Shown in pieces: positions 16,746 through 25,110 of a stretch of 36,698 nt of DNA (position 1 is its first letter; every line of letters starts with the position of its first letter). Under the pieces are notes generated by a model. It was given only the letters and a program-made list of their open reading frames with translations. It had not been told where the DNA came from and searched no databases. The stretch is from NCBI GenBank assembly GCA_016181165.1, contig JACOZU010000003.1, forward strand, positions 1-36,698, given 5' to 3'. The stretch comes from Candidatus Woesebacteria bacterium (GTDB taxonomy: Bacteria; Patescibacteriota; Microgenomatia; UBA8517). A program made the translations under genes and the position numbers.

Positions 16746-19009
16746 CTGCCCGGCCTTTTGTCACTTTCTTGACGAATATCGACAAAGAAGATATCGACGT
16801 CGTCGGCGGTAAGGGAGCCAATTTGGGCGAAATGGTCAAGGCCGGTTTCCCTGTACCTGCCGGTTTTGCCGTTACCGTTGCCGCCTACGAGCTTTTTTTA
16901 GAGCAAAACAACCTGGGTAGCCAAATCAAGAATATTTTAAAGGTGACCAATGTTGACAACCCGGAAGAGCTTGAGGCTTCTTCAAGAAAAATCCAAAAAA
17001 CGGTGGTTACGGGGAAAATTCCCGAAGCGGTAGGGAAAGAAGTCATTGCCGGCTATAAAAAACTCTCGGGACTCTTTACAGCGAAGCTAGTCGCCGTTCG
17101 TTCCTCGGCCACGGCCGAAGACTTGCCGTCCGCCTCATTTGCGGGCCAGCAGGCGACACTCCTTAATATCAAAGGGGAAGCCAACCTCGTCAATGCGGTT
17201 AGAGAATGTTGGGCTTCTCTTTTCACCCCCCGGGCAATTTTCTATCGAGAGGAAAACAAAATTCCCCACGAGAAGGTGAAGATTTCGGTTATCGTTCAGA
17301 AAATGGTTCAGTCTCAGGTCTCGGGTGTGATGTTCACCGTCGACCCGGTCAGCAATGAAAAAGACAAAATCGTCATCGAAGCCGTCTGGGGACTGGGTGA
17401 GATGATTGTTCAGGGTTCCGTTGTCCCCGACCGGTATGTCGTCCAAAAAGAGACCTTCGACATTCTCTCCAAAGAGATATCGGAGCAGCCGATTCAATTA
17501 ATTAAAGTGGGTAGTCAGACGAAGGAAGCAAAGGTCCCCGAAAAGGCGAGGCAACTTCAGAAAATTTCAAACGAGCAGATAATCAGCCTGGCCATTCTTG
17601 GCGACAAACTGCAAAAACACTATTTCTTCCCACAAGACATCGAGTGGGCGTTAGAAGGAAAAAATTTGTTTATCGTTCAAACAAGGCCAGTGACCACCAT
17701 GGGTAAAAAGACGGCCGAAGTAGTTAAAACCGAGTCTGGAGACGTAAAAGTTACTCAAGCCCCTATTCTTACCGGTTCACCCGCTTCTCCAGGAATCGGA
17801 ACAGGAACCGTTAAGGTCCTGAAAAGTGCAAAGGAGATATCCAAGGTTGAAAAGGGTGATATTTTAGTGGCCCCCATGACTTCACCGGACTTTGTTCCTG
17901 CTATGAGGAAAGCCCATGCAATTGTTACGGACGCGGGAGGAGCTACCTCTCACGCCGCGATTGTTTCGAGGGAACTCGGAATTCCCTGTGTGGTCGGGAC
18001 GAAAGAAGCTACGGAAAAACTCAAAGACGGAATGATAGTTACGGTTGACGGACAAAAAGGGCAAGTGTTCTTGGGAAGTAAGATAACACTCGAAAAGAAG
18101 GAGGAAAAAGAAGAAAAACCCGTAAAAGCTAAAACCGCAACCAAAGTTTACGTTAATCTGGCCGATCCCGAGAGGGCCAAAGAAATTTCGAAATTAAATG
18201 TTGACGGCGTGGGTCTACTTCGAGCCGAGTTTATGATTGCCAATATCGGCATTCACCCCAAGGAAGCGATAAAAAGAAAGGAGCAGGATAAATTTATTAA
18301 CAAATTAGCAGACGACTTAGAAATTTTCTGCAAAGCCTTCAAAGGAAAACCTGTGGTCTATAGGGCAACCGATTTTAAAACCAATGAATATAGGGATCTC
18401 CCCGGTGGAATTTATTGGGAACCGAAAGAACCCAATCCGATGCTCGGCTTTCGAGGCGCTTTTAGATATATTTCAAATCCCGACGTTTTTACCTTGGAAT
18501 TAACCGCCATCAAAAAAGTGAGGGAACAATACAAAAATCTCTGGCTAATGATTCCCTTTGTCCGCTCACCGGGGGAGCTGACGAAGGTCAGACGAATCGT
18601 GGCTGCGGAAGGGCTATTTGCAAGCCCCACCTTTAAGTTTTGGATGATGGTTGAGCTTCCCGTCAACGTGATACTAATGGAGGAATTTATTAAGGTCGGA
18701 ATAGACGGAGTTTCCGTCGGCTCAAACGACCTAACTATGCTTATCGAAGGCACGGATAGAGACAATGAAACAGTAGCCACCGCCTTCGATGAGCGCTCCC
18801 CGGCCGTTCTTTGGGCCCTAAAAAGAGTGGTCAAAACCTGTACTAAGGCCGGCATCACCTCTTCCATCTGCGGACAAGCACCCTCAACCTACGACGACTT
18901 GGTTTCTGAGCTGGTTAAAATGGGAATAACCAGCGTTTCCGTCAATCCCGATGCAGTTAACAGGGTTAGAAATGTTATATTGGATACTGAAAGGAAAGTA
19001 ATAAGTTAA
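16742..19009 (+). CDS. ppsA: Phosphoenolpyruvate synthase
   Basis: A 755-residue PEP synthase (pyruvate, water dikinase). The ATP-grasp domain is at the N-terminus (VVGGKGANLGEM, VRSSATAEDLPSASFAGQQ, VIVQKMVQSQVSGVMFTVDP). The phosphorylated histidine is H404 in GGATSHAAIVSRELGIP. The C-terminal TIM-barrel domain carries the PEP site (LLRAEFM, SVGSNDLTML) and the catalytic cysteine C710 in SICGQAPS. E. coli PpsA is about 40 residues longer. The enzyme makes PEP from pyruvate with ATP to AMP; in fermenters it can also run toward pyruvate. It overlaps the isomerase gene by four bases and eno starts one base after it. Confidence 0.95.
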   Translation: MTARPFVTFLTNIDKEDIDVVGGKGANLGEMVKAGFPVPAGFAVTVAAYELFLEQNNLGSQIKNILKVTNVDNPEELEASSRKIQKTVVTGKIPEAVGKEVIAGYKKLSGLFTAKLVAVRSSATAEDLPSASFAGQQATLLNIKGEANLVNAVRECWASLFTPRAIFYREENKIPHEKVKISVIVQKMVQSQVSGVMFTVDPVSNEKDKIVIEAVWGLGEMIVQGSVVPDRYVVQKETFDILSKEISEQPIQLIKVGSQTKEAKVPEKARQLQKISNEQIISLAILGDKLQKHYFFPQDIEWALEGKNLFIVQTRPVTTMGKKTAEVVKTESGDVKVTQAPILTGSPASPGIGTGTVKVLKSAKEISKVEKGDILVAPMTSPDFVPAMRKAHAIVTDAGGATSHAAIVSRELGIPCVVGTKEATEKLKDGMIVTVDGQKGQVFLGSKITLEKKEEKEEKPVKAKTATKVYVNLADPERAKEISKLNVDGVGLLRAEFMIANIGIHPKEAIKRKEQDKFINKLADDLEIFCKAFKGKPVVYRATDFKTNEYRDLPGGIYWEPKEPNPMLGFRGAFRYISNPDVFTLELTAIKKVREQYKNLWLMIPFVRSPGELTKVRRIVAAEGLFASPTFKFWMMVELPVNVILMEEFIKVGIDGVSVGSNDLTMLIEGTDRDNETVATAFDERSPAVLWALKRVVKTCTKAGITSSICGQAPSTYDDLVSELVKMGITSVSVNPDAVNRVRNVILDTERKVIS

Positions 19010-19010
19010 T

Positions 19011-20282
19011 ATGGCAAAAATAGCGCGTATTTGGTCTAGAGAAATTCTCGATTCCAGGGGTATTCCAACTGTTGAAACTGCCTGTATGCTTGATTCGGGT
19101 CACGTGGCCGTAGCCTCCGTTCCTGCAGGAACCTCGACTGGCACTCATGAAGCCCAGGAGCTCAGGGACCAAGACCCGAAAAGATATTTGGGGAAGGGAG
19201 TTTTACAGGCGGTCTCAAACGTCAACTCGCAACTTGGACCGGCTATTGTCGGAATGGAGGTGACCGATCAGGAAGGAGTTGATGCAAGGCTGATCCAACT
19301 CGATGGAACTGATAATAAAACAAAGTTCGGAGCCAATTCGATTCTTTCAATCTCCACGGCCGTTTCAAAGGCCGGAGCAGTAGCCTCGAGTCAGGCTTTA
19401 TATATTTGGATTAACTATCTTGCCCAGAAATTGGGATTAAAGCCTCCCTTGAGAATGCCGATACCTCTTTTCAATATGATTGACGGGGGACTCCATGGAG
19501 CCGGAAACTTAGATTTTCAGGAATTCCTTATCATTCTTGCTTCCTCAAAAACTTTTTCTCAAAGTATCCAAGCCGGGGTCGAAATTTATTTGACAATAGG
19601 GGAGAGCTTGGCAAGGCGCGGAGCTATCCACTCGGTAGGAAATGAGGGAGGATATGCCCCAAATCTATTCACCAACGCGGATGCTTTGGAAGTTTTGGTC
19701 GAGTCAATTAAGCAAACTTCTTATTCTTTGGGTCGGGATGTATTTTTGGGCCTTGACGTTGCCGCCAATTCCTTTGCCAAAGACGGAGAATATGTCATCA
19801 AAGACAAATCCTCCCCTCTGGATGAGAATCAGATGCTTGAATACTACCAATCTCTAAATGAACAATATAGACTTGCCGTTCTTGAGGATCCACTTTCGGA
19901 AGACGCCTGGAGCGGCTGGAAAAAGCTTAACGAGCTTCTTTCTAGCCAGCTTCTTATTGTTGGAGATGATCTCTTGGCGACAAGTCCTAAAAGAGTAGAA
20001 AAAGCTATTGCCGAAAAATCTTGTAACTCGATACTCGTAAAACCGAATCAGATAGGCACCATTACGGAGACAATTAAGGTAATAAAAATGGCAAGGGACG
20101 CCGGCTGGAAAATTATTGTTTCTCACCGCTCTGGCGAAACCAATGACCACTTTATTGCCGATTTTGCCGTCGGGGTTGGAGCTGAATATTGCAAATTTGG
20201 TGCTCCGGCCAGAGGTGAAAGGGTCGCTAAATATAACCGCCTATCGGCAATAGAGCTCGAACTATCCCGCCTTAGAAGATGA
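19011..20282 (+). CDS. eno: Enolase, divergent
   Basis: A 423-residue enolase interconverting 2-phosphoglycerate and PEP. Active-site positions are retained: Ser in AGTSTG (usually SGAST), His in GGLHGAGNLDFQEF with its QEF glutamate, Glu in VGNEGGYAPN, Lys in LVKPNQIG, His-Arg-Ser in VSHRSGETND and Lys in CKFGAPARGERVAKYN. Several normally invariant neighbours differ: STGTHEA instead of STGEHEA, SGETND instead of SGETED, and AEYCKFG instead of GQIKTG. This marks a divergent but probably active branch. gpmI overlaps its stop by four bases. Confidence 0.94.
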   Translation: MAKIARIWSREILDSRGIPTVETACMLDSGHVAVASVPAGTSTGTHEAQELRDQDPKRYLGKGVLQAVSNVNSQLGPAIVGMEVTDQEGVDARLIQLDGTDNKTKFGANSILSISTAVSKAGAVASSQALYIWINYLAQKLGLKPPLRMPIPLFNMIDGGLHGAGNLDFQEFLIILASSKTFSQSIQAGVEIYLTIGESLARRGAIHSVGNEGGYAPNLFTNADALEVLVESIKQTSYSLGRDVFLGLDVAANSFAKDGEYVIKDKSSPLDENQMLEYYQSLNEQYRLAVLEDPLSEDAWSGWKKLNELLSSQLLIVGDDLLATSPKRVEKAIAEKSCNSILVKPNQIGTITETIKVIKMARDAGWKIIVSHRSGETNDHFIADFAVGVGAEYCKFGAPARGERVAKYNRLSAIELELSRLRR

Positions 20283-21940
20283 ATTCTGATAAATCCACTA
20301 AATTTGTCTGCCTCGTTGTCCTTGACGGCTGGGGAATTTCGGCGCCGGGGCCTGGAAACGCCATTTCTCTGGCAAACACCGTGAATATGAATAGATTTTG
20401 GGCCTCCTTCCCGCACACCCAATTAGACGCATCGGGTGAGGCGGTCGGTCTTCCCCGGGGTGAGGCGGGAAATACGGAAACGGGACACCTTAACTTGGGG
20501 GCCGGCCGAATTGTTTATCAGGACCTGGCTCGAATAAACATGTCTATCGCTGATGGCGCCTTTTTAAAAAATCCGACTTTACTAGCTGCCATTGAACACG
20601 CCAAAAAAAATAACTCAAACCTTCACTATCTGGGCTTAATCGGTGCAGGCGGAGTTCATTCAAACCTTGAACACCTGTATGCTCTTATTCAACTTGCCGC
20701 CCAGCAATCTTTCAAAAACGTCTATCTTCATTTATTCACCGACGGGAGGGATTCTCCCCCGACCTCAGCCAAAACATACATAAATTCGGTCAGAGAGGTA
20801 ATTGCACGGGAGGGAGTCGGGGCTATCGCCTCTCTGATGGGAAGATACTGGGCAATGGATAGGGACCTCAGGTGGGACAGAACCGAAAGGGCTTATCTGG
20901 CTTTAACGAAAGGCCAAGGGCATCTGGTTAAAACGCCCGAAGAAGCATTAGATATGTCCTATTCCCAAGGCAAAACCGACGAGTTTATAGAGCCAAGCAT
21001 TATCACAAATTCGGAAGGTACTCCCATAACCTGGATTAAAAATGGAGATGCAGTCATTTTTTTCAATTTCAGGATAGATCGGCCCAGACAACTTTCGCGA
21101 GCATTCATTTTTAAGGACTTTACCAAGGCTAATTTAGATTTTGGATACGATCCGTATCTTGTTAAGTATGCGAAGAAGCACGAGGTTGAACTGCACCCAG
21201 TGCAGGAACCTTTCTCGCGGGGACCCCAGTTGCAAAATCTTTTTTTTGCAATGATGACCGACTATGGAAAAACCCTGCTAGAAAACGGAGCCAGGGTAGC
21301 CTTCCCCCCAGAAATAGTCGACATGCCTTTAGGCAGGGTGATTGCGAAAGCCAAAAAAAAGCAGCTGAGAGTGGCTGAATCGGAAAAGGAAAGATTCGTC
21401 ACTTTTTATTTCAACGGCCGGCAGGAAACGGCTTTTGAGGGGGAAGACAGATTCATTACTTCCTCGCCAAAGGTAGCCACCTACGACCTAAAACCGGAAA
21501 TGTCAGCCAGGGAGCTCACCGATTCTTTACTGGCTAAATTAAGAGAGGAAAATCAGCAGTACTCTTTTATACTGGTCAACTTTGCCAATCCCGATATGGT
21601 CGCCCACACCGGCAGCATCGGCCCGGCGGTCAAGGCCTGCGAAGTGGTGGACGAATGTGTTGGAAAAATAACCAATACGGTTCTTGCCTACGGAGGCAGT
21701 TTACTGATTACGGGAGACCATGGAAACGCCGAGGAAATGATCGACGCCCAGTCGGGGGCAATCGAAACCGAACACTCAACCAACCCGGTACCCTTTATCA
21801 TTGTTGCAAAAGAGTATCTGGGAAACCCGTTGAATCTCCCGGCAGGAATTTTGGCCGACGTTGGCCCGACGGTTCTGGCTCTTCTCGGGCTTCCCCAGCC
21901 TACCAGCATGACCGGAAGAAACCTGTTAGAATCTCTCTGA
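20279..21940 (+). CDS. gpmI: 2,3-bisphosphoglycerate-independent phosphoglycerate mutase
   Basis: A 553-residue iPGM of the alkaline-phosphatase superfamily, interconverting 3- and 2-phosphoglycerate. Clear landmarks are VVLDGWG (metal Asp16), HLFTDGRDSPP, GRYWAMDRDLRWDR, FFNFRIDRPRQL, KQLRVAESEKERFVTFYFNG, NFANPDMVAHTG and ITGDHGNAEEM. The phosphorylated serine of the family (GNSEVGHLN) is replaced here: GNTETGHLNLGAGR, putting Thr66 at the nucleophile position. Thr is the nucleophile in other members of the superfamily, so activity is plausible. Length is slightly above the usual 510-515. It overlaps eno by four bases. Confidence 0.94.
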   Translation: MNSDKSTKFVCLVVLDGWGISAPGPGNAISLANTVNMNRFWASFPHTQLDASGEAVGLPRGEAGNTETGHLNLGAGRIVYQDLARINMSIADGAFLKNPTLLAAIEHAKKNNSNLHYLGLIGAGGVHSNLEHLYALIQLAAQQSFKNVYLHLFTDGRDSPPTSAKTYINSVREVIAREGVGAIASLMGRYWAMDRDLRWDRTERAYLALTKGQGHLVKTPEEALDMSYSQGKTDEFIEPSIITNSEGTPITWIKNGDAVIFFNFRIDRPRQLSRAFIFKDFTKANLDFGYDPYLVKYAKKHEVELHPVQEPFSRGPQLQNLFFAMMTDYGKTLLENGARVAFPPEIVDMPLGRVIAKAKKKQLRVAESEKERFVTFYFNGRQETAFEGEDRFITSSPKVATYDLKPEMSARELTDSLLAKLREENQQYSFILVNFANPDMVAHTGSIGPAVKACEVVDECVGKITNTVLAYGGSLLITGDHGNAEEMIDAQSGAIETEHSTNPVPFIIVAKEYLGNPLNLPAGILADVGPTVLALLGLPQPTSMTGRNLLESL

Positions 21941-21957
21941 ACGGAAGGTTGTTATTC

Positions 21958-22584
21958 ATGGAAGCTATCACCAATTTTTTTGTCGATAATCTCACCTCGC
22001 TGATTAGTACTTACGGAGTTGGGGCGGTCTTTGTCCTTATGACTTTGGAATCCGCCCTTGTTCCAATCCCGTCCGAGGTTACCATGCCCTTTGCCGGATT
22101 TTTAGCGGGCAGGGGGATATTGGACTTCTGGCTGGTTGTTTTTATTGGAGCCCTGGGAAATTTAGCTGGATCTCTTCTCGCCTACTGGCTTGGTTTTGCT
22201 AAGGGCGAGGCGTCGGTGAGGTTTGCAATTAGAAAATGGGGTAAATGGCTTTTAATGAGGGAGGAAGAATACGACAAGGCAAAAGCCTGGTATATAAAAT
22301 ACGGTCAGGCCGTAACCTTTACCTCAAGACTTCTGCCCATTGTCAGGACTTTCATTTCACTTCCGGCTGGTATTGCCAAAATGAACCTGACTTACTTTTC
22401 TGCCCTAACCTTTATAGGTTCCTTTGTTTGGTCCGCCTTCCTGGCCTGGTTGGGACTTAAACTCGGACAAAACTGGCTCGCCATCGAGCCTTATTTTAGG
22501 AAGTTTCAAATTGTCATCGTCGGACTGGGGGTTTTAGCCGCTTTCTTCTACGTTAGGACCCACGTTAAAAGGCGTCGCGCCTAA
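21958..22584 (+). CDS. DedA family membrane protein
   Basis: A 208-residue DedA-family protein with about five hydrophobic segments. ESALVPIPSEVTMPFAGFLAG and the later FTSRLLPIVRTFISLPAGIAKM are the conserved re-entrant loop motifs, including the acidic and the Arg residues needed for proton-coupled function. DedA proteins help recycle undecaprenyl phosphate or move other lipids across the membrane. The frame is open far upstream into gpmI, but ATG at 21958, 15 bases after the gpmI stop, is the sensible start. Its stop overlaps the convergent lexA stop. Confidence 0.88.
   Translation: MEAITNFFVDNLTSLISTYGVGAVFVLMTLESALVPIPSEVTMPFAGFLAGRGILDFWLVVFIGALGNLAGSLLAYWLGFAKGEASVRFAIRKWGKWLLMREEEYDKAKAWYIKYGQAVTFTSRLLPIVRTFISLPAGIAKMNLTYFSALTFIGSFVWSAFLAWLGLKLGQNWLAIEPYFRKFQIVIVGLGVLAAFFYVRTHVKRRRA
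22570..22582. terminator. Hairpin between the convergent ends of dedA and lexA
   Basis: AGGCG-TCG-CGCCT forms a five-pair stem with a three-base loop at the last codons of dedA. On the plus strand it is followed by TAATTTCTT. On the minus strand it follows the lexA stop and is followed by TTTTAACG. It could stop transcription in both directions; the stem is short, so this is tentative. Confidence 0.4.
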
Positions 22585-23201
22585 TTTCTTCCGTACCTTC
22601 GGATTAAACCGACCACTTTTCCTTGAATTCTGACTTTTTTGACGAAGATTGGGCTCATTTTGGCATTGGCCGGCTCAAGCCTGATTCTGGTTGCCTCTTT
22701 AAAGAATCTTTTTAAGGTGGCCATGCCGTTGTCAAGGAGGGCGACGACTATTTCTCCGTCGGTTGCATTATCCGTTTGCTCAATAACGACATAATCGCCG
22801 TCCCTGATCTGCTCTTCAATCATGCTCTCGCCGCGAACCTGAAGAACATAAACTCTTTTCGTTTTGGAGGTAAAATCGGCAGGAATGGCCATGGTGGCGT
22901 TGGGGTCGGTGTAGGGTTCAATCGGGGCCCCGGCCGCAATAAAGCCCAAAATGGGCACAGCCATCCCTTCTTCCTGAAAGCTGACCGGACCGGTGATATC
23001 AATGGCTCGAGTTTTCCCTTGTTTTCTTTTTATTAGACCCTTTTCTTCGAGGGCGGCCAGGTGTTCGTGGACGGTAGCTAGGGAAGAGACGCCGATGGCC
23101 TCGGCAATTTGTCTCAAGGTGGGAGCGCTACCCGTTGCCTGGATATGCTGCTTAATAAAATCTAAAATTTGTCCTTGTCTTTTGTAGATAATCGGAGCCA
23201 T
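22581..23201 (-). CDS. lexA: SOS repressor LexA
   Basis: A 206-residue repressor-protease. The N-terminal winged helix begins IIYKRQGQILDFIKQH and contains APTLRQIAEAIGVSS (recognition region). The self-cleavage site is A90-G91 in GFIAAGAPIEP. The catalytic pair is S126 (RGESM) and K164 (MATLKRFF). LexA represses repair genes until RecA filaments trigger its cleavage. The frame is open 12 codons further upstream, but ATG at 23201 suits both the family and the promoter. It is divergent from uvrB and convergent with dedA. Confidence 0.96.
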   Translation of the reverse strand: MAPIIYKRQGQILDFIKQHIQATGSAPTLRQIAEAIGVSSLATVHEHLAALEEKGLIKRKQGKTRAIDITGPVSFQEEGMAVPILGFIAAGAPIEPYTDPNATMAIPADFTSKTKRVYVLQVRGESMIEEQIRDGDYVVIEQTDNATDGEIVVALLDNGMATLKRFFKEATRIRLEPANAKMSPIFVKKVRIQGKVVGLIRRYGRN

Positions 23202-23208
23202 ATATTTC

Positions 23209-23237
23209 AAAATACAAACAAAACCCGAAGCTGTCAA
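23209..23237 (-). promoter_or_regulatory. lexA promoter TTGACA-17-TATTTT
   Basis: On the minus strand TTGACA (23237-23232) is followed after 17 bases by TATTTT (23214-23209). The -10 box ends seven bases before the lexA ATG at 23201, so the mRNA should begin at the start codon. Autorepression by LexA is expected, but I could not identify an operator palindrome. Confidence 0.75.
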
Positions 23238-23260
23238 GACCCAAAATTAACCCAATGCTA

Positions 23261-23269
23261 TGGTAAACT
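23261..23269 (+). promoter_or_regulatory. uvrB extended -10 TGGTAAACT
   Basis: TG-G-TAAACT has the TGn extension of -10 boxes that need little or no -35. It ends seven bases before the uvrB ATG at 23277. It lies about 25 bases from the lexA -35 box, so one regulator bound in between could control both divergent genes. Confidence 0.5.
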
Positions 23270-23276
23270 GCTTAAT

Positions 23277-25085
23277 ATGAAATTTAAAATTGAGTCCCGT
23301 TTTAGCGGGAAAACTTTTACAATGGCCAATGTGATTGAAAGGTTGCAAAGGCCGACTTTAATCATTTCCCACAATAAAACCCTGGCGGCCCAGCTTTATC
23401 AGGAACTTCGGGATTTCTTTCCGGATAATGCCGTCTCCTACTTTGTCTCCTACTATGACTTTTACCAGCCCGAAGCTTATATCCCTTCAACCGATACTTA
23501 TATCGAAAAAGACTCGGATATCAACGAACTGATCGATAAGCTTAGGCTGGCTGCAACCACCAACCTTTTAACGAGGAAGGATACAATAGTCGTTGCCTCT
23601 GTTTCCTGCATCTATAACATCGGCTCCCCTCGGGAATACGGCCACTTTGTTTTTGAATTTAGAGAAGGAATGAGAGCAGAGAGAAAGCAGATAATCGACA
23701 GACTCATCGATTTGCAATACGAGCGTGGCGACTTCGGCTTTCATCGAGGAACATTTAGGGTCAGGGGCGATGCCATCGACATCTACCCTTCATATCAGGA
23801 CGAGGGGGTTCGAATAGAACTGAGGAGAGAGACAATCAAGAAGGTCTCCCTGATCAATACCGTTACCGGGAAAACCACGATTGGTTGGTTAAAGAATTTT
23901 ATTCTCTACCCGGCCAAACACTTCATCACCGACCCGGCCAAGCATCAATCTAGCTTCGATGAAATTAGGACGGATTTGCAAAAACAGCTAGCCAAGTTTA
24001 AAAAAGAAGGCAAACTTTTGGAAGCTCAAAGACTGACCCAAAGAGTCAATTACGACCTAGAGATGATTCAAGAAGTTGGCTATGTTAAAGGAATTGAGAA
24101 CTATTCAAGGTATTTTGACGGCCGGGCTCCGGGGGATGCCCCTTATTCTCTTCTTGACTACTTCTCGGCCCCATATGCTCGCGACTGGCTGGTCATCGTT
24201 GATGAGAGCCACATGACTTTCCCTCAAGTTAGAGGGATGTATAACGGCGACTTAGTAAGAAAGAAAACCCTTGTTGATTATGGTTTTAGACTGCCGGCGG
24301 CCTTGGACAATCGACCTCTAAGGTTTGAGGAATTTATGAGAAGAATTCCCAATTTCATTGCCACCAGTGCCACACCGGCTGAGTGGGAAATATCCATGGC
24401 CAAGGGCAAGCTCACCCAGCAGCTTTTAAGACCAACCGGAATTCCGGACCCGGAAGTAGAAATACGCCCGACCAAAAATCAAGTAGCTGATGCCTATTTG
24501 CACTCCGACGTTAAAACTCTTGATCGGGGAGACATTTTGGACGACTTAAGGCTGGGAAAATACGATGTTTTGGTTGGAATCAATCTTCTTAGGGAGGGAC
24601 TCGACCTTCCCGAAGTTTCTCTTGTGGCTATTCTTGATGCGGACAAAGAAGGGTTTTTGCGTAGCGACGTAACACTCATTCAAACGATGGGTCGAGCCGC
24701 CAGACACGCCCAAGGACGGGTAATTATGTATGCCGACCGAATTACTGGAAGTATGAGGAAGGCCTTGAGCGAAGTCGAAAGGCGCAGGAAGTATCAGACA
24801 AAAATGAATAAAAAATACGGAATTACGCCAAAATCAATCGAAAAACCCATTCGCGAAAAGCTAATTGAAAAAGAGGAAGAAACGGCAGTCGAAAAATTGT
24901 TTGGAAAGAAAGAGTCGACCTTGATGAAAGTCCCGCACCTTGACCTGGACGGATTAACGCCGATGGACAAAAGAAGGCTTGTCTTAAGTCTCCGTCGAGA
25001 GATGCTTTTGGCCGCGCAGGACTTAAACTTCGAACTGGCAGCGGAGATAAGGGATAAGATAAAAGGAATTAGCTTTGTTAATTAA
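23277..25085 (+). CDS. uvrB: Excinuclease subunit UvrB with two internal in-frame gaps
   Basis: A 602-residue UvrB; the family has about 660-680. The frame is uninterrupted, but two conserved blocks are missing. After MKFKIESRF it jumps straight to SGKTFTMANVIERL, losing about 30 residues with the GDQPxAI motif and the first half of the P-loop (GVTGSGKT). After EIRPTKNQVADA it jumps to YLHSDVKTLDR, losing about 40 residues with helicase motif IV (VLVTTLTKKMAEDL). Everything else is present: the beta-hairpin SYYDFYQPEAYIPSTD, DESHMT, ATSATP, GINLLREGLDLPE, QTMGRAARHAQG and the C-terminal UvrC-binding helices. It should still bind UvrA and UvrC but hardly ATP. Deletion, population variant or assembly collapse are all possible. 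Confidence 0.9.
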   Translation: MKFKIESRFSGKTFTMANVIERLQRPTLIISHNKTLAAQLYQELRDFFPDNAVSYFVSYYDFYQPEAYIPSTDTYIEKDSDINELIDKLRLAATTNLLTRKDTIVVASVSCIYNIGSPREYGHFVFEFREGMRAERKQIIDRLIDLQYERGDFGFHRGTFRVRGDAIDIYPSYQDEGVRIELRRETIKKVSLINTVTGKTTIGWLKNFILYPAKHFITDPAKHQSSFDEIRTDLQKQLAKFKKEGKLLEAQRLTQRVNYDLEMIQEVGYVKGIENYSRYFDGRAPGDAPYSLLDYFSAPYARDWLVIVDESHMTFPQVRGMYNGDLVRKKTLVDYGFRLPAALDNRPLRFEEFMRRIPNFIATSATPAEWEISMAKGKLTQQLLRPTGIPDPEVEIRPTKNQVADAYLHSDVKTLDRGDILDDLRLGKYDVLVGINLLREGLDLPEVSLVAILDADKEGFLRSDVTLIQTMGRAARHAQGRVIMYADRITGSMRKALSEVERRRKYQTKMNKKYGITPKSIEKPIREKLIEKEEETAVEKLFGKKESTLMKVPHLDLDGLTPMDKRRLVLSLRREMLLAAQDLNFELAAEIRDKIKGISFVN

Positions 25086-25102
25086 AAGTAGTATGCTATT
25101 AT
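25075..25102 (+). promoter_or_regulatory. Promoter TTGTTA-16-TATTAT of the caspase-like cassette
   Basis: TTGTTA (25075-25080) overlaps the last uvrB codons. TATTAT (25097-25102) follows after 16 bases and ends eight bases before ATG at 25111. The cassette therefore seems to have its own promoter and a leaderless first message. Confidence 0.55.
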
Positions 25103-25110
25103 CAAAATAT

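Noticed and set aside
21655..21957. Upstream in-frame extension of dedA by 101 codons.
   Set aside because: It lies wholly in another frame of gpmI and encodes an Arg/Gly-rich shadow sequence unlike any DedA protein.
23169..23276. Upstream extension of uvrB by 36 codons that might hold the missing P-loop region.
   Set aside because: The translated extension has no UvrB motifs and overlaps the lexA start and promoter.
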